The position numbers were made by a program, and so were the translations under genes. The notes beneath the pieces are model-generated. The model had not been told where the DNA came from. It was given only the letters and a program-made list of their open reading frames with translations, and made no database searches. A stretch of DNA of 33,595 nt from an uncultured Verrucomicrobiales bacterium (GTDB lineage Bacteria; Verrucomicrobiota; Verrucomicrobiia; Verrucomicrobiales; Akkermansiaceae). The first letter of the stretch is position 1. Each line of letters begins with the position of its first letter. The stretch is from positions 1-33,595 of the forward strand of contig CALFVL010000102.1 of assembly GCA_937928425.1 (NCBI GenBank). Reading direction: 5' to 3'. Of the stretch, positions 8,335-16,957 are shown in pieces.

Positions 8335-9717
8335 ATGAAAAAGCTTCTCATCACACTCATGCTCTTTTTTCAGGGTGCTGTCGCCCTCGCCGCAGATCAT
8401 TCTCTTCCTAAAAAGATCATTCTGATCATGGCAGATGACATTGGCTTGGAAGGCTTGGGCTGCTACGGTGGATCGTCCTATAAAACTCCTCGTCTCGATG
8501 AACTGGCTGCCACTGGTCTGCGTTTCACCCACGCTTATTCGCAGCCACTTTGTTCACCCACCCGCTTGGAAATCATGACTGGGAAAGAGAATCACCGGAA
8601 CTGGACTTACTTTGGCATTCTCCCCCCGGAGGAAAGAACCTTTGGCCACCTCATGCAGTCTCTCGGATACCAGACCTGCATCGCTGGAAAGTGGCAGTTA
8701 CAGTCATATGATCCGCCCGATTTCCCAAATGCTGAAAAACGAAGAGGAACTGGAATGCACCCGAAAGATGCAGGCTTTCACCAATATTCACTCTACCACG
8801 CTCTCCATACAGAGGACAAAGGGTCACGCTACGCTGATCCCACCTATCTAGAGAACGGAGAGCTCCATAAAGCAGTCGAGGGGAAATATGGTGAAGATAT
8901 TTCGGTGGAGTTCATGCTAGATTTCCTAAAAAATCATCAGGACCAAAAAGCATTTATTTACTACCCCATGGCACTCCCGCACTGGCCGGTCAATCCCACC
9001 CCTCATTCAGAGATTTGGAAAGATGATCCCTCAAAACGCTTAGAGGAAGACGATAAATACTTCCCTGATATGGTCGCCTATATGGACACGATTGTAGGGC
9101 GCATCGTCGATGGAGTCTCAAGTCTCGGGCTCGCTGAAGAAACACTCATCCTGTTTTATTCCGATAACGGAACGAATAAGACAGTCACCTCACGTCTTAA
9201 CGGGAAATTGGTAAAAGGGGGGAAAGCTCAGCCGACTCAGAGCGGAATTCGTGTTCCCCTTATTGCTCATTGGCCTACTAAGATTAAGCCTGCTGTGACT
9301 GAGCAACTCATTGACCCCTCAGACTTCTTGGTGACTCTTGCAGAGCTCGCTGGTGGGGAAATTCCTGCTGATTGGCAGCACGATGGTGTGTCCTTCGCGC
9401 CTAGTCTTCTCGGTAAAAAGGGCAGCCCTCGTGATGCCGCCTTCTTCTGGTATGACCCACGCCCAGGTTGGGATAAAATGGCCTTCACTCGGAGCATCTT
9501 CGCTCTGGATCATCACTATAAACTCTTCTCTGACGGTCGTCTCTATGCCATCGATGGTGTCGATTACAAAGAAGTGCTTCTTGATCAAAAAAAACTCCCT
9601 CTCGCTGCGCAAATTGCTCAGTCTAAATTATACAAAGTCATCGCGAAAATGATGCAGGGTCCTATCTCAGAAGGCGCTAAAATCGAGGTCGATGCCTTCG
9701 GGAACCGCCTTAACTAA
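8335..9717 (+). CDS. Exported sulfatase (S1 type, CSPTR active site)
   Basis: A 460-residue arylsulfatase-superfamily enzyme that would hydrolyse sulfate esters, probably on a polysaccharide, in the periplasm or outside. The signal peptide is MKKLLITLMLFFQGAVALAA. Metal-site Asp pair D34-D35 (IMADDIG), and D277-N278 (FYSDNGT) near the C-terminal half. The formylglycine motif is C73-S-P-T-R77: the CxPxR core needed by formylglycine-generating enzyme is kept, but the usual Ser is Thr. The common GKWHL motif is GKWQL (K119-W120-Q121). C-terminal sulfatase elements SGIRVPLIAHWP and the later FFWYDPRPGW are present. A possible -10 box (TAGATT, 8323-8328) lies 6 nt before the ATG with no Shine-Dalgarno. 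Another sulfatase follows after 50 bp on the same strand, so they may be one transcript. Confidence 0.92.
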   Translation: MKKLLITLMLFFQGAVALAADHSLPKKIILIMADDIGLEGLGCYGGSSYKTPRLDELAATGLRFTHAYSQPLCSPTRLEIMTGKENHRNWTYFGILPPEERTFGHLMQSLGYQTCIAGKWQLQSYDPPDFPNAEKRRGTGMHPKDAGFHQYSLYHALHTEDKGSRYADPTYLENGELHKAVEGKYGEDISVEFMLDFLKNHQDQKAFIYYPMALPHWPVNPTPHSEIWKDDPSKRLEEDDKYFPDMVAYMDTIVGRIVDGVSSLGLAEETLILFYSDNGTNKTVTSRLNGKLVKGGKAQPTQSGIRVPLIAHWPTKIKPAVTEQLIDPSDFLVTLAELAGGEIPADWQHDGVSFAPSLLGKKGSPRDAAFFWYDPRPGWDKMAFTRSIFALDHHYKLFSDGRLYAIDGVDYKEVLLDQKKLPLAAQIAQSKLYKVIAKMMQGPISEGAKIEVDAFGNRLN

Positions 9718-9767
9718 GCCCTCATTATCATCTTTAGCTATCCTCCTTCTAAATCATTCTCACTATT

Positions 9768-11243
9768 ATGAAATATCGTCTCCACCTCTTAGTAATCTTC
9801 CTCTTCCTGAGCTCTAATCTCTTCGCTGAAAAACCGAATATCATCCTCATCATCGCAGATGATATGAACTGGGATGATTGTGGAGCCTACGGCCATCCAT
9901 CGATTAAGACCCCTCATATCGATGCGCTCGCGGAGTCTGGCCTCACCTTTCAGCACGCCTACCTCACTGCGAACTCCTGCAGCCCCAGTCGTGCGAGCAT
10001 CATCACAGGACGCTATCCTCATAATACGGGAGCAGAGCAGCTCCACTGGCCACTCCCTGCGGATTCCCTCACCTTCGTGGAGCAGTTAAAATCTGCAGGC
10101 TACTACACGGCGGCCGCTGGTAAATGGCACCTCGGGGAAGCCGTGAAAAATCGTTTCGATGACATCTTTGAAGCAGATACCGCTGGTTTTATCCTGCCGA
10201 GCGGAACGGGTGAAAACCCTGGCAAAATGGTCGCGAAATCTCCCAGTGGCTGCGAAGCGTGGGTATCTACCCTACAAGGCCGCCCGAAAGATCAGCCCTT
10301 TTTTCTCTGGTTCGCCGCCCTAGATCCTCATCGCGCTTATGAAAAAGGGGCCCTAGACCCACCGCATAAAAGCACAGATATCCAGATCCCTCCCTACATG
10401 CCGGACACTCCAGAAGTCCGTGAAGATTTCCGCCTTTATTATGACGAAGTCGGCCGTCTTGACCAATACGTCGGCCAAGTCGTTGAAGAGCTTGAAAAAC
10501 AAAAGATCAGCGAGAACACCCTCATTCTTTTCATCAGTGATAACGGACGCCCCTTCCCAGGTGATAAAACCACCCTCTATGACGGAGGGATTCGCACTCC
10601 TTGGATCATGAAATGGCCTGCTGGGATCAAAGCGGGGCAGCGTAGCACGAGCCTCGTTTCCTCAGTTGATATCGCCCCGTCTTTCACCCAGCTTGCAGGT
10701 TTGGAAAAGTCTGATCGTTTTGAGGGGACGTCATTTTTGCCTATTATCAAAAAACCTACTGCCATCACTCGGACTCATATCTTTGCTGAAGATCATTGGC
10801 ATGATTATGAAGACCACGGACGCGCAGTCGCCACCCAGACTTGGAAGCTAATTCATAATACCTACCCAGACCTTCCTAATACACCTTCTGCAGATGCTGG
10901 CCGCAGCCCCACTTGGACTGCCATTCAGAAACTCCAGAAGAGCGGGGGACTGAGCGAAGCACAGCAACGCTGCCTCAGTAAGCCCCGGGCTGAATTTGAG
11001 CTCTACCACCTTAAGGATGATCCCTTTGAGCTCAAGAACCTAGCCTCTGATCCGGAACACCAAGCAATTCTCGCAGAGTTGAAGAAGGCCCTCGCGAAGC
11101 AGTTCAAAGAAACAAATGACTATCTCCCATCGAAGCGCACTCCAGATGAGTTCGACCGTGAGACCGGCGCGCCAGATCACTCTGTGCGCCGTCGTCCACG
11201 GGCCTCTAAAAAGGAAATGTTCGGAACTGAGGGGCCTTACTAA
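9768..11243 (+). CDS. Exported sulfatase (N-sulfoglucosamine sulfohydrolase-like)
   Basis: A 491-residue sulfatase with a signal peptide ending near SSNLFA (residue 20). It has the canonical active site: D31-D32 (IIADDMNWDDCGAYG), formylglycine motif C71-S-P-S-R75 followed by ITGRYPHNTGAE, GKWHL at 118-122, and D258-N259 (ISDNGRPFPGDKTTLYDGG). The ADDMNWDDCGAYG start and the PHNTGAEQLHWPLP segment resemble heparan N-sulfatase/SGSH-like members. That would suggest N- or O-sulfated amino-sugar or uronate glycans, but the exact substrate cannot be read from sequence. The C-terminal domain carries the usual AEDHWHDYEDHGRAVATQTWKLIHN and FELYHLKDDPFELKNLASDPEHQ elements. It lies 50 bp after another sulfatase and converges, with 8 bp between stops, on the large haem-binding fusion gene. 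No formylglycine-generating enzyme gene is in the window. Confidence 0.93.
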   Translation: MKYRLHLLVIFLFLSSNLFAEKPNIILIIADDMNWDDCGAYGHPSIKTPHIDALAESGLTFQHAYLTANSCSPSRASIITGRYPHNTGAEQLHWPLPADSLTFVEQLKSAGYYTAAAGKWHLGEAVKNRFDDIFEADTAGFILPSGTGENPGKMVAKSPSGCEAWVSTLQGRPKDQPFFLWFAALDPHRAYEKGALDPPHKSTDIQIPPYMPDTPEVREDFRLYYDEVGRLDQYVGQVVEELEKQKISENTLILFISDNGRPFPGDKTTLYDGGIRTPWIMKWPAGIKAGQRSTSLVSSVDIAPSFTQLAGLEKSDRFEGTSFLPIIKKPTAITRTHIFAEDHWHDYEDHGRAVATQTWKLIHNTYPDLPNTPSADAGRSPTWTAIQKLQKSGGLSEAQQRCLSKPRAEFELYHLKDDPFELKNLASDPEHQAILAELKKALAKQFKETNDYLPSKRTPDEFDRETGAPDHSVRRRPRASKKEMFGTEGPY

Positions 11244-11251
11244 AAGGCCTC

Positions 11252-14200
11252 TTACTTGGATTTATAAGTCTCAAGATAGGCAGCAAGATCGACTAACTGA
11301 TCAGCGGTGAACCCTAGTTGATCCGCTGAGAGCATCAGAGACTGCTTCCACATCGGCTTCCTAGACTGGATACGGTCTTTAGGAATCATCTGTTCTAGGC
11401 CACCAGTAGACTGGATAATCACTGGATCACTGTTGCTAAACATCAGACCTTCTACGACATCACCGTTCTTTAGAGTGATCCTCTGTCCAGTGAAACCGTG
11501 TGCGAGGTCCTTCGTCGGGTAAATTAGGGCATCGTAGAACGCCTCTTTTCCTTGGTTAGCCACCCAGTCGATGAGGTCAGGGCCGTAACTGACTCCTTGG
11601 CCCTCGATCTGGTGGCACATAAAGCACCTTGCCGCCTGAGCCTTACCCATCACGGGATCTCCCTTACGTGTGGCGAGTTCTTTTGCTGAAGGAAGTTGAG
11701 TTTTAGGAGCTGGGGGAACGGACATCGGCTGGATTTTGATGGTCTCCGGATCATAAATACCGCGTTCCTTCAGTGACTCTCGCACCCCGAGTTCGGCCCA
11801 CTCATCGAGTCCCTTACTTACCAACCAGCTTGTTGCGGTAATCGCCAACTGACCTTCACCCTCTGCGACGTGGATAATCGCGTCAACGGACTCTTGAGTC
11901 CCACAGAAGACTAAGCTCGTCAACGCCAGTTCCCGCTCCTCAAATGAAAGAGTCTCGGAGTTCACCCGCTGGATTAAACCAGAAACGGCGGCGGCTGGGT
12001 GCAGCCTCCATGTCGTCCAGCTATGTCTTGGAGACCACTCTAAAGCAGGTTTTCCCTCCTCTTGGTTTAAAACATCCCATACCTCTTTCTCGATGTCTTC
12101 GGCAGCTAAGCCACAGGCCTCAAGAGCGTGACGGTCGTCCCCATCTACCGCGCGGAAGAGCTGGAGCACGAATGGTAATTTCTTTTGAGAGTCAACATCA
12201 CGCAGAGACACCGCAAGCTCTCTGCGGATCACAGGAGAGGGGGACTCGATGAGTTGTTGCACCATCTCTAAAACATCGCGGCCTGCTGCTCTAAGGGCCC
12301 GGAAGGCCAGTAACTGCTGCTCGACTGATTCACCTGCCAAAAGAGCCTCACAGCGCTTCATTCCCGCTTCTCCTAAGTAAGGTAAGAGCCAAATTCCACG
12401 TGCTCGGACCCACTTATTTTCATGCTTTAAAATGTCCTCCACCAGAGGAAGGGCCTCAGCACCAGCAGATTTTAAGATATGGAATCCCGCATGCCTCACA
12501 CTCACTGCGGGGCTTTGTAAATGCCTCGCAGCGTCCTTCAGGCGATCTCCGGTAGACTTTGCGATCACAGGCTGAAATCCCTTCGGAGCGATGCGATAGA
12601 TCGAGCCCGAATGAGTCACGTCCTCCGCTCGGTGTCCACCCACCTTGGTATCGAAAAAGTCACACACATAAAGTGCGCCATCTGCTCCTACGAAGACGTC
12701 AGAGGGGCGGAAATTCAGATCACTCTCGCACTGGACTAAAAGACTCCGCTCGCCGAGTTCCATTGCTGCGCCTTCTTTTGATAACTCAGGGTGGTAACGC
12801 AGAATCGTCCGTGCTCGCGCTTCACAACTGAGCAGCATGCCCTCGTATTCTTTAGGCAGTGCTCCATTCTCGTAAAAGGCGACGCCAGTGGGGGAGCCTC
12901 CTCCGTAAATGTCACCAGCAGGGATCACGCCCGGATCATCTTGTCTCCAATGCGCGCGTTCAGTGGCCTGTCCGGGCCGGCGATCAGTCTCCCAAGAACG
13001 CCGTCCATTCTTAGAGTAATATCCTAAATCACCTCCCTCGAGCAACCAAGTCACACGGCATGACAAGCGGTCATCGTTATCATTCTGGAATAAATCTCCT
13101 AAAGAACTGACACACATTTCATAGCTATTTCGTGAGCCGCTACTGAGAATTGCCATCTCACTGCCGTCAGGATTGATCCTCGCTGCAAAGCCACCCACGT
13201 AAGTGTTCCCATCATCAGATTGCTTCCCTGCATACTTCGTGGGATCTGTGAACCACTCCGGATTTCCCGCACCATCTAAGTAGTAGGGACCACCAATAGA
13301 AAAGGTCTTCCCACTCCGGTCCGTCACCTCGGCACCACAGTTTCCTTGAGTGAAATACCACTTCCCATCTGGCCCAGGAACGATTGTGTGGAGTGAGTGA
13401 TCGTGATTTCGGGCATTGAAGCCACTGAGTAATTCCTCTCGCTTATCCACCGCAGGATCGAATTTTAAATCACGGTCCACATCAGTATAAACTAAGATGT
13501 GAGGCGGTTGAGCAACGATGATTTGGTTGTCAAAAACCGTGATTCCCAGTGGTGAAATCAGCTCAGGGTCCTGCACAAAAACGTGGGATGAATCGGCTTT
13601 GCCATCTCCGTTTGTATCTTCTAGGACCATAATACGGTCTCCCTTTTCCTGATGAATGTGTCGGCGGTAATTCACCGCTTCAGCCACCCAGATGCGTCCA
13701 GCGGCATCCACATCCATATTTGCGGGATTTCGCAGCATGGGTGAGCTCGCCCAGAGCGTCACTTCTAGGTCAGCAGGGACCTCAATCGCCTCGGCAGGGA
13801 CTGAGAGTTCTGTGAGTCCTTGGCGTAGCTCTTTCAAGCGCTTCACGCCTTCTAGATTTCTCTTTGAAAGTTCAATGTCACCTTTCTTGACTCCTCCACC
13901 CTGCTCAAAGACGAGCCACCCCTTATAAGCTGTCTTATCAAGAGTTCCTGCAAGTTTCTCTAGATCTGTTCCGTCATTCTCCCCGAAGTAAAAGCCCTCC
14001 TTAGGTTTTAAGTGAAGTTCACAAATGCCATTTTGCCCCAGAGCAATGAGCGCTTTGTGAATGTTCTCACCCTGTCTACCCATGTTCCCGGTATCGTAAT
14101 ACATTTTCACCTCTTTCGGATTTCCAAGGCGCTTCAGTAACTCCTTAACCCGGCGGAAAGTTGCGGGAGACTCCAGCCCGAGTGTCACCCCATGTTTCTT

Positions 14201-14680
14201 GGCAAGTGGTAAAATTTCCTCGATAAACACTGCGACTCCCTCGAGGACTTCATCCTTTTTTTGGAAATTCGACGGCCCAAAAAACGGGAAAAGGAGAACC
14301 TCACAGCCGAGAGCCTCGCAAGCTGCCAAGGACTGCTTCATCACCTTCAGGCCATCTTCTCTCGCTTTCCCTGCTTCCCAAATGTTCAGGCGGTTCATCG
14401 ACCCCGCGCAGAGGGAAAAAATTTCCACCTCATGGTCAGCGGCGGCCTTTTTAAAAGCAGCCTGCAGCGCTGGATCAGAAATCGTTAACTGGCCGTCTTT
14501 TTCCAATCGCCCTGTGTGGATCTGCACCCCCTCATAGCCAGATTCTTTTGCCAAGCGCACACTTTCCACTTCACAGCGTAAGCCAAAGGCCGTCTCCATG
14601 ACCCCGATCTTACTATCGCCAAAAACCAGCCCAACACTCGCAAACAAAGCTAATAAGTATTTCACCCCGCCAGTAAACAT
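11252..14680 (-). CDS. Exported fusion: TIM-barrel isomerase-like + PVC-type dehydrogenase + HEAT-like repeats + CxxCH cytochrome domain
   Basis: A 1142-residue protein. A signal peptide (KYLLALFASVGLVFG) is followed by a xylose-isomerase-like/AP-endonuclease-2 TIM barrel (about 22-290; GLESPATF, MYYDTGNMG, CELHLKPKEGFYFGENDGTDL). Next is a PVC-type beta-propeller dehydrogenase domain (about 300-680; DLEVTLWASSPMLRNPANMDVD, RIWVAEAVNYR, NDGNTYVGGFAARINPDG). HEAT-like repeats follow (about 690-950), then a C-terminal haem module with C1019-F-M-C-H1023 and YGPDLIDW. The PVC part matches the predicted membrane-associated dehydrogenase/haem-binding proteins of Planctomycetes and Verrucomicrobia. 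It probably oxidises sugars and passes electrons to the haem. The N-terminal barrel suggests isomerisation or epimerisation of the sugar in the same polypeptide; this is inference. The ATG at 14680 is used; a GTG six codons in (VKYLL...) would give an equally good signal peptide. It is divergent from a sulfatase gene 87 bp away. Confidence 0.9.
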   Translation of the reverse strand: MFTGGVKYLLALFASVGLVFGDSKIGVMETAFGLRCEVESVRLAKESGYEGVQIHTGRLEKDGQLTISDPALQAAFKKAAADHEVEIFSLCAGSMNRLNIWEAGKAREDGLKVMKQSLAACEALGCEVLLFPFFGPSNFQKKDEVLEGVAVFIEEILPLAKKHGVTLGLESPATFRRVKELLKRLGNPKEVKMYYDTGNMGRQGENIHKALIALGQNGICELHLKPKEGFYFGENDGTDLEKLAGTLDKTAYKGWLVFEQGGGVKKGDIELSKRNLEGVKRLKELRQGLTELSVPAEAIEVPADLEVTLWASSPMLRNPANMDVDAAGRIWVAEAVNYRRHIHQEKGDRIMVLEDTNGDGKADSSHVFVQDPELISPLGITVFDNQIIVAQPPHILVYTDVDRDLKFDPAVDKREELLSGFNARNHDHSLHTIVPGPDGKWYFTQGNCGAEVTDRSGKTFSIGGPYYLDGAGNPEWFTDPTKYAGKQSDDGNTYVGGFAARINPDGSEMAILSSGSRNSYEMCVSSLGDLFQNDNDDRLSCRVTWLLEGGDLGYYSKNGRRSWETDRRPGQATERAHWRQDDPGVIPAGDIYGGGSPTGVAFYENGALPKEYEGMLLSCEARARTILRYHPELSKEGAAMELGERSLLVQCESDLNFRPSDVFVGADGALYVCDFFDTKVGGHRAEDVTHSGSIYRIAPKGFQPVIAKSTGDRLKDAARHLQSPAVSVRHAGFHILKSAGAEALPLVEDILKHENKWVRARGIWLLPYLGEAGMKRCEALLAGESVEQQLLAFRALRAAGRDVLEMVQQLIESPSPVIRRELAVSLRDVDSQKKLPFVLQLFRAVDGDDRHALEACGLAAEDIEKEVWDVLNQEEGKPALEWSPRHSWTTWRLHPAAAVSGLIQRVNSETLSFEERELALTSLVFCGTQESVDAIIHVAEGEGQLAITATSWLVSKGLDEWAELGVRESLKERGIYDPETIKIQPMSVPPAPKTQLPSAKELATRKGDPVMGKAQAARCFMCHQIEGQGVSYGPDLIDWVANQGKEAFYDALIYPTKDLAHGFTGQRITLKNGDVVEGLMFSNSDPVIIQSTGGLEQMIPKDRIQSRKPMWKQSLMLSADQLGFTADQLVDLAAYLETYKSK

Positions 14681-14767
14681 CCCTGAACCCTACAAGTCCC
14701 TCAAAAAAAAAGAAAAACCTTCATCTTACTCACCTCATCTTATTCACTCGAAAAAATCATTTCGAAA

Positions 14768-16342
14768 ATGAAGTTCCTCCACCTCCTTCTCCCATTCGTG
14801 TTTCTGAGCTCAGCACTCAGTGAAGAGACCAAAAAACCCAATATCCTTTGGATTACCATAGAAGACTGGTCACCTGATCTTTCCTGCTATGGGACTAAGG
14901 GCATTTCCACTCCCCACGTCGATCAGCTCGCTTCGGAAGGCATCCGTTATCAATGGGCCTTCACCACCTCACCAGTCTGCTCCACCTCTCGTTCAGCCAT
15001 GATGACAGGCTTTCATCAAAACTACATCAAAGCCCATCAACACCGCACGAGGGAAAAACAAGCCCTCCCACATGGGATTAAGCCCATTCCTCATCTCCTC
15101 GCCGAGAACGGTTATCACACCTCTCTCATGAGCTGGAAGGTGGATTGTAATTTCCTTCCAGACAGAAAAGAAGAGCTCTTTCAAGGCACCGATTGGAACC
15201 AGCGTAAAGAAGGACAGCCCTTCTTCGCCCGCATCACCTTCAGCGGAACCCACCGCCTTTGGAATCGTGATCCCGTGCGCCCCATTGATATAAAAGATGT
15301 CGAGATCCCTCCTTACTATGCAGACACCGACTTTATCCGCCGTGACTGGGCAAATGGCCTGGAGCAAATGCAGCTCGTCGACCGTGAGGTAGGTGCTCTC
15401 CTAAAACGCCTTGCTGATGAAGGTCTCGCAGAAAATACCCTCGTCTTCTTCATCGGCGATCATGGTCGCTGCCACATCAGAGGAAAGCAGTTTCTCTACG
15501 AGGGTGGCATCCGCATCCCCATGATCCTCCGTTGGCCTGGTAAAGTCACCCCCGGTCAGGTGAATACAGATCTCGTCAGTTCCCTTGATATCTGCGCCAC
15601 CATTCTAGAAGTGGCGGGTATTCAGGCTCCAGTCCCACTTCACGGGAAGAGCCTCTTTAAAGATGGGGTCAAAAAACGCCCTTACCTCTTCGCGGCACGT
15701 GATAAGATGGATGACACCCATGATGCCATGCGCAGCATTCGCAGCCATCAGCATAAGCTCATCCTAAATCTGATGCCCCAGCGCCCTTACTGCCAGTTCA
15801 GCCACTATAAAGAAGGAGCCTATCCGGCCCTTGCTGAAATGAACGTCCTGCACCTCGAAGGAAAACTGAACGAGGCCCAATCGCATTTCATGGCTTCCAA
15901 AAAACCTGAAATCGAGCTCTACGACCTTAAAAAAGATCCCTACGAGTTAAATAACCTCGCCGGAGACCCTGCCTACGCCGATGTGCAGGCGGAGCTCCTC
16001 ACTGAACTCGCGAAATGGCGAAAAGAAGTCATCCACGATCAGGGCCTGAGCGAGGAATTTGGAGCTGCCAATACCATCTTCCCAGAAAAATGTCCCACCC
16101 CGACCGTCGGTGAATGGGTCAATGCCAACACCAAGAACTATGATTTCTTTAAAGTAGGACTGCCCGGCTGGTATCCCACCCGCACCCTCGCGGAGTGGAA
16201 GAAAGTTCGTGATCTCTGGACTCCCTATGTGTTTCGGGACCCCAGTTCGGAAATGTCCCGCCCTGTCGTCCCTCATAGCCAGAAAAAGCGGGTGAAGAAA
16301 AAGAAGGTAAAAAAGAAGAAGCCTAAGAAAGCCAAAAACTAA
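14768..16342 (+). CDS. Exported sulfatase-like hydrolase with divergent active site and polybasic tail
   Basis: A 524-residue S1-superfamily protein with a signal peptide (MKFLHLLLPFVFLSSALS). Overall fold motifs are clear: KPNILWITIEDWSPDLSCYG, EGGIRIPMILRWPGKV and IELYDLKKDPYELNNLAGDP. Three active-site spots deviate. The Cys motif is C71-S-T-S-R75, with Thr where formylglycine motifs carry Pro or Ala. The first metal pair is E32-D33 rather than Asp-Asp. The GKWHL motif is replaced by SWKVD. The second metal site reads D231-H232, as in phosphonate monoester hydrolase-like members. The C-terminal 20 residues are almost all Lys/Arg (KKRVKKKKVKKKKPKKAKN), an odd tail for an exported enzyme. 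It may be a real sulfatase of a specialised subfamily or a sulfatase-fold hydrolase with another substrate. A short inverted repeat (TCGAAA/TTTCGA, 14748-14765) touches the start. Confidence 0.88.
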   Translation: MKFLHLLLPFVFLSSALSEETKKPNILWITIEDWSPDLSCYGTKGISTPHVDQLASEGIRYQWAFTTSPVCSTSRSAMMTGFHQNYIKAHQHRTREKQALPHGIKPIPHLLAENGYHTSLMSWKVDCNFLPDRKEELFQGTDWNQRKEGQPFFARITFSGTHRLWNRDPVRPIDIKDVEIPPYYADTDFIRRDWANGLEQMQLVDREVGALLKRLADEGLAENTLVFFIGDHGRCHIRGKQFLYEGGIRIPMILRWPGKVTPGQVNTDLVSSLDICATILEVAGIQAPVPLHGKSLFKDGVKKRPYLFAARDKMDDTHDAMRSIRSHQHKLILNLMPQRPYCQFSHYKEGAYPALAEMNVLHLEGKLNEAQSHFMASKKPEIELYDLKKDPYELNNLAGDPAYADVQAELLTELAKWRKEVIHDQGLSEEFGAANTIFPEKCPTPTVGEWVNANTKNYDFFKVGLPGWYPTRTLAEWKKVRDLWTPYVFRDPSSEMSRPVVPHSQKKRVKKKKVKKKKPKKAKN

Positions 16343-16374
16343 TTAATCGCCTCTCTCAGATAGAAGAGGTCCTC

Positions 16375-16403
16375 TTGACCGCTTCTATTTCTAGTTTTAT
16401 CTT
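16375..16403 (+). promoter_or_regulatory. Sigma-70-like promoter for the thioredoxin-like gene
   Basis: TTGACC (16375-16380) and TATCTT (16398-16403) are separated by exactly 17 bp. Transcription would start about 16410, at or next to the ATG pair at 16409 and 16412, so the mRNA would be leaderless or nearly so. It lies 33 bp after the sulfatase stop, which makes the small gene a separate unit. Prediction from consensus only. Confidence 0.55.
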
Positions 16404-16408
16404 CTAGG

Positions 16409-16933
16409 ATGATGAAACTCCTTTTCGCTATTTTTCTCCTCGCGCTGCCAGCCTATGGCGATCGGAATCGCCAAGCAGCTCAAGGGAGTGTTGATGACAT
16501 CCGCTGGGGCCGTCACTGGGCTGGCCCTGTCATTCAGGGCTCTTCTGAATTAAAAGGAAAAGTCACCTTGCTCGTCATCTGGGGGGGATGAATCGGCTGT
16601 CAGCAGCTCACGGAGGGCATGGTCAGTTTGGCCAAGTCGCTTCAGGATCAACCCTTCCAACTCATCGCCTCCTACTGCCAGCGTGGAACTAAGGAAAGTG
16701 CCCTCTCACTGCTCACTCGGAAGGGCTGGAGTGAGGAACTTAAAAACACCTCAGTCATGTACCAGAGTGCCTTTCCTAAGGTTCCCATTAAGTATGTTCC
16801 GTACTGCCTCGTCTTTGATCATAACGGAAAACTACGCTACCATCACATGGCTGGTCCCTATCATGGCGGAAATGGCAATACCTACCAAAGCCGCGTAAAA
16901 GCCCTTTTAAAGGAAGTTCCCAAAGTGGAATAA
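16409..16933 (+). CDS. Exported thioredoxin-like protein with in-frame UGA (candidate selenoprotein, UxxC)
   Basis: One frame of 174 codons plus stop, interrupted only by TGA at 16589-16591 (codon 61). The part before it is a signal peptide (MMKLLFAIFLLALPAYG) and the start of a thioredoxin-like domain (SSELKGKVTLLVIWGG, 45-60). The part after continues in the same frame: IGC (62-64), a helix, FQLIASYCQRGTKESA, and KYVPYCLVFDHNGKLRYHHMAGPY with the cis-Pro-like VPYCLVF element. If UGA is read as selenocysteine, the motif is U61-I-G-C64, where a redox-active CxxC is expected. A hairpin can be drawn 18 nt downstream (16597-16626). Alternatives are a nonsense mutation in a CxxC gene or a sequencing error. 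The 7-G run before the TGA cannot explain it, because both sides share one frame. TGA is a normal stop elsewhere (GntP gene), so it is not a Trp codon. selA, selB, selC and selD are not in this window. Confidence 0.65.
16597..16626 (+). other. Possible bacterial SECIS-like hairpin after the UGA
   Basis: The RNA can pair GCUC (16606-16609) with GGGC (16615-16618) around the loop ACGGA, and CUG (16597-16599) with CAG (16624-16626), with an internal loop between. The apical loop begins 18 nt after the UGA, inside the 16-37 nt range described for bacterial SECIS elements. The preferred G among the first two loop bases is not clearly met. Competing pairings exist (GGCUG/CAGCU at 16595-16608). Weak support; drawn by eye. 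Confidence 0.3.
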
Positions 16934-16957
16934 CAAACCTTCACAGAGAGAATGAAA

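Noticed and set aside
16581-16591. Explaining the in-frame TGA by an indel in the 7-G run
   Set aside because: The coding stretches before and after the TGA are in the same frame, so one insertion or deletion would break the protein instead of repairing it.
16589-16591. UGA read as tryptophan throughout the organism
   Set aside because: TGA is a normal stop elsewhere in the window (GntP gene, 20042-20040), and a Trp here would leave no CxxC-type motif.
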